DNA from: Patescibacteria group bacterium
Lineage (GTDB): Bacteria; Patescibacteriota; Minisyncoccia; Moranbacterales; UBA2206
DNA: 39,906 bases
Assembly (NCBI GenBank): GCA_030837625.1
Contig: JAUPKF010000009.1
Location: forward strand, 1-39,906
Direction of reading: 5' to 3'
A program made the position numbers and the translations under genes. A model generated the notes under the pieces. The model was not told the DNA's origin and did not search any database. It saw only the letters and a program-made list of their open reading frames with translations. Positions within the stretch are counted from its first letter, which is position 1. The number at the start of each line of letters is the position of its first letter. Shown piece after piece: positions 38,818-39,906 of this stretch.

Positions 38818-38995
38818 AAATTTCTAATTCACCTAATTTCTAATTCACCTAATAAAATTCAACAATTTCAAATAGCAAAATGAAATGTCAAATGCTAAAT
38901 AATAATTTTGGAATTTGGCGTTAGAAATTTTATTTGACCTTTGGTTATTTTAATTTTTATTAGGTGAATTAGGTAATTAGACAATTAGGTGAATT
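38818..38995. repeat. 178-bp repeat, copy B (inverted relative to copy A)
   Basis: The reverse complement of 10657-10834, with about seven differences, mostly near the middle hairpin. Here it fills the spacer between rpsT and holA. Confidence 0.9.
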
Positions 38996-38996
38996 T

Positions 38997-39906
38997 TCAC
39001 AACTCTGCCACAAATTTATCCAGCGCCAACTTCATATCCAGTTTTCCCGTCTTCACCTTGACATCGATTTCCAAGAGCGTATCATATACTTTCTTTAGTT
39101 CTTCGAAGCTGAAATTGCGCAATTGCGCCAGGCTTTTTTTGACCACGAACGGGTGAATCTTGGAAACGCGGGAAATTTCATATTCACTGGACATTCCCCG
39201 ATCTTTGAAATCGGCAACTTTCAAAAGGTTTCTGAATTGATAGATAAACATCGAAAAAATATAGAACGGATCGTCGCCTTTTTCCAGATGATTGTGAAGA
39301 AGTTTCAAGGCTTCTTTTTTGTTGTTCGCTCCCAACGCGTCCACTGTCGCGAAGATGTTGGCGTCAACGCTAGCTCGAACCAAAATTTCCACGTCTTTTT
39401 CAGAAATCATATCTTTTTCGGCATAATTCGCCAGTTTTTGAATCTCCGCGTCCAGAACTTGCGTATCGCTCCCGACGAAAGCAACCAGCTTGTCCAGGGC
39501 GTTTTTGGAAATACTGGCTTTTTCATCAAGTTCTTTTATTCTTTTTAAAATCCAGGCGTTGAGGCGCGCGCCGGATAACTTTTCAAAATTTTGTTTTTTA
39601 CCGGTCTTTTCCAGGAGTTTATACAGCGCGTTATTTTTTTTAGGCGTTTCTTTTTCCCAAAAAACCGCCACCGCATCTTTGTCGTCTTCAAACTTTTTTA
39701 TGTCTTTTTTTAGAAATTCCAAAACATTCTTTTGTTCTTCCTCGGATCCGTCCGAAATCAAGTTTCTTATGATAAGCAATCTTTTGGAAGAAAACAGATT
39801 AGCTGTTCCAAAGACATCCCTGATTTTTTGGACGGCATTTTTTTCTTCCGCGCAGTCAAAAGAAGACAAGCCCGAACCGGACTTGTCGCTATCTAAATAT
39901 TTTTGT
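38997..39906 (-). CDS. holA: DNA polymerase III subunit delta (runs off right edge)
   Basis: HolA opens the sliding clamp in the clamp loader. The visible 303 residues keep the delta AAA+-like order: DVFGTANLFSSKRLLIIRNL, then KKFEDDKDAVAVFWEKE, LSGARLNAWILKRIKELD, LDKLVAFVGSDTQVLDAEIQ, then FATVDALGANNKKEALKLLH and FSMFIYQFRNLLKVADF. The frame is open to base 39906, and the upstream codons (LDSDKSGSGLSSF) match the family, so only about 20-30 N-terminal residues are missing. It is convergent with rpsT, with repeat copy B between them. Confidence 0.93.
   Translation of the reverse strand, partial: QKYLDSDKSGSGLSSFDCAEEKNAVQKIRDVFGTANLFSSKRLLIIRNLISDGSEEEQKNVLEFLKKDIKKFEDDKDAVAVFWEKETPKKNNALYKLLEKTGKKQNFEKLSGARLNAWILKRIKELDEKASISKNALDKLVAFVGSDTQVLDAEIQKLANYAEKDMISEKDVEILVRASVDANIFATVDALGANNKKEALKLLHNHLEKGDDPFYIFSMFIYQFRNLLKVADFKDRGMSSEYEISRVSKIHPFVVKKSLAQLRNFSFEELKKVYDTLLEIDVKVKTGKLDMKLALDKFVAEL

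Noticed and set aside
1-39906. Alternative genetic code (TGA as Gly or Trp, as in Gracilibacteria and some mollicutes)
   Set aside because: Genes such as pyk, the TrmB-like gene and the 661-1314 gene end sensibly at TGA, and conserved proteins read through without internal TGA.

Overview
The window looks like a chromosomal piece of a Patescibacteria (CPR) bacterium, most likely Parcubacteria-like. The grounds are compact single-copy housekeeping genes, a DUF4446-infB-rbfA-nrnA cluster with a short IF-2, a MurE without its usual N-terminal domain, many gene starts with no Shine-Dalgarno sequence, AT-rich repeat-filled spacers, and TGA used as a normal stop (pyk and the 661-1314 gene). The placement is inferred from gene content; no phylogeny was run.

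Left part (1-22.4 kb, host backbone). Excision repair: partial uvrC, uvrA, endonuclease IV and a family-4 uracil-DNA glycosylase. Translation: infB, rbfA, and tRNA-Leu(UAA), tRNA-Cys(GCA) and tRNA-Ser(GGA). RNA turnover: nrnA and a small phosphodiesterase. Cell envelope: a secreted 3D-domain protein, murE, a FemAB ligase, HtpX and LemA, a type IV pilin and a YuiD-type membrane protein. Metabolism: pyruvate kinase. An HNH endonuclease gene sits between tRNA-Cys and tRNA-Leu in what looks like one transcript.

Middle part (about 22.4-32.16 kb, accessory island, visibly AT-richer). A four-gene operon encodes an XRE regulator, an ImmA/IrrE protease, an EcoRI-family adenine methyltransferase and a DUF262-HNH nuclease, with C-box-like operators upstream: a probable restriction-modification or defence cassette. 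Next come a DUF2188 protein and a 52-residue Cys-containing protein, a three-gene operon containing a degenerate (pseudo) receiver domain behind a structured terminator-bearing leader RNA, an unknown 258-residue protein, a P-loop ATPase, a small protein and a large serine recombinase. The recombinase reading frame runs into the 3' end of tRNA-Gly(CCC), the likely integration site.

Right part (32.16-39.9 kb). ruvA, a 713-residue helical protein with a GNAT-like C-terminus, three orphan genes (two with strong Shine-Dalgarno sites), an ORF6N regulator with a near-consensus promoter, a TrmB-like regulator, rpsT and partial holA.

The most unusual general property is that the short repeats filling the spacers also occur in frame inside at least seven conserved genes (uvrC, uvrA, nfo, pyk, htpX, femAB and a DUF4258-like gene), resembling the Rickettsia palindromic element phenomenon. 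Two nearly identical 178-bp repeats lie in inverted orientation 28 kb apart. Several promoters share a TGC directly before the -10 hexamer with a 17-bp spacer. Two genes or operons have leader RNAs that look like transcription attenuators.
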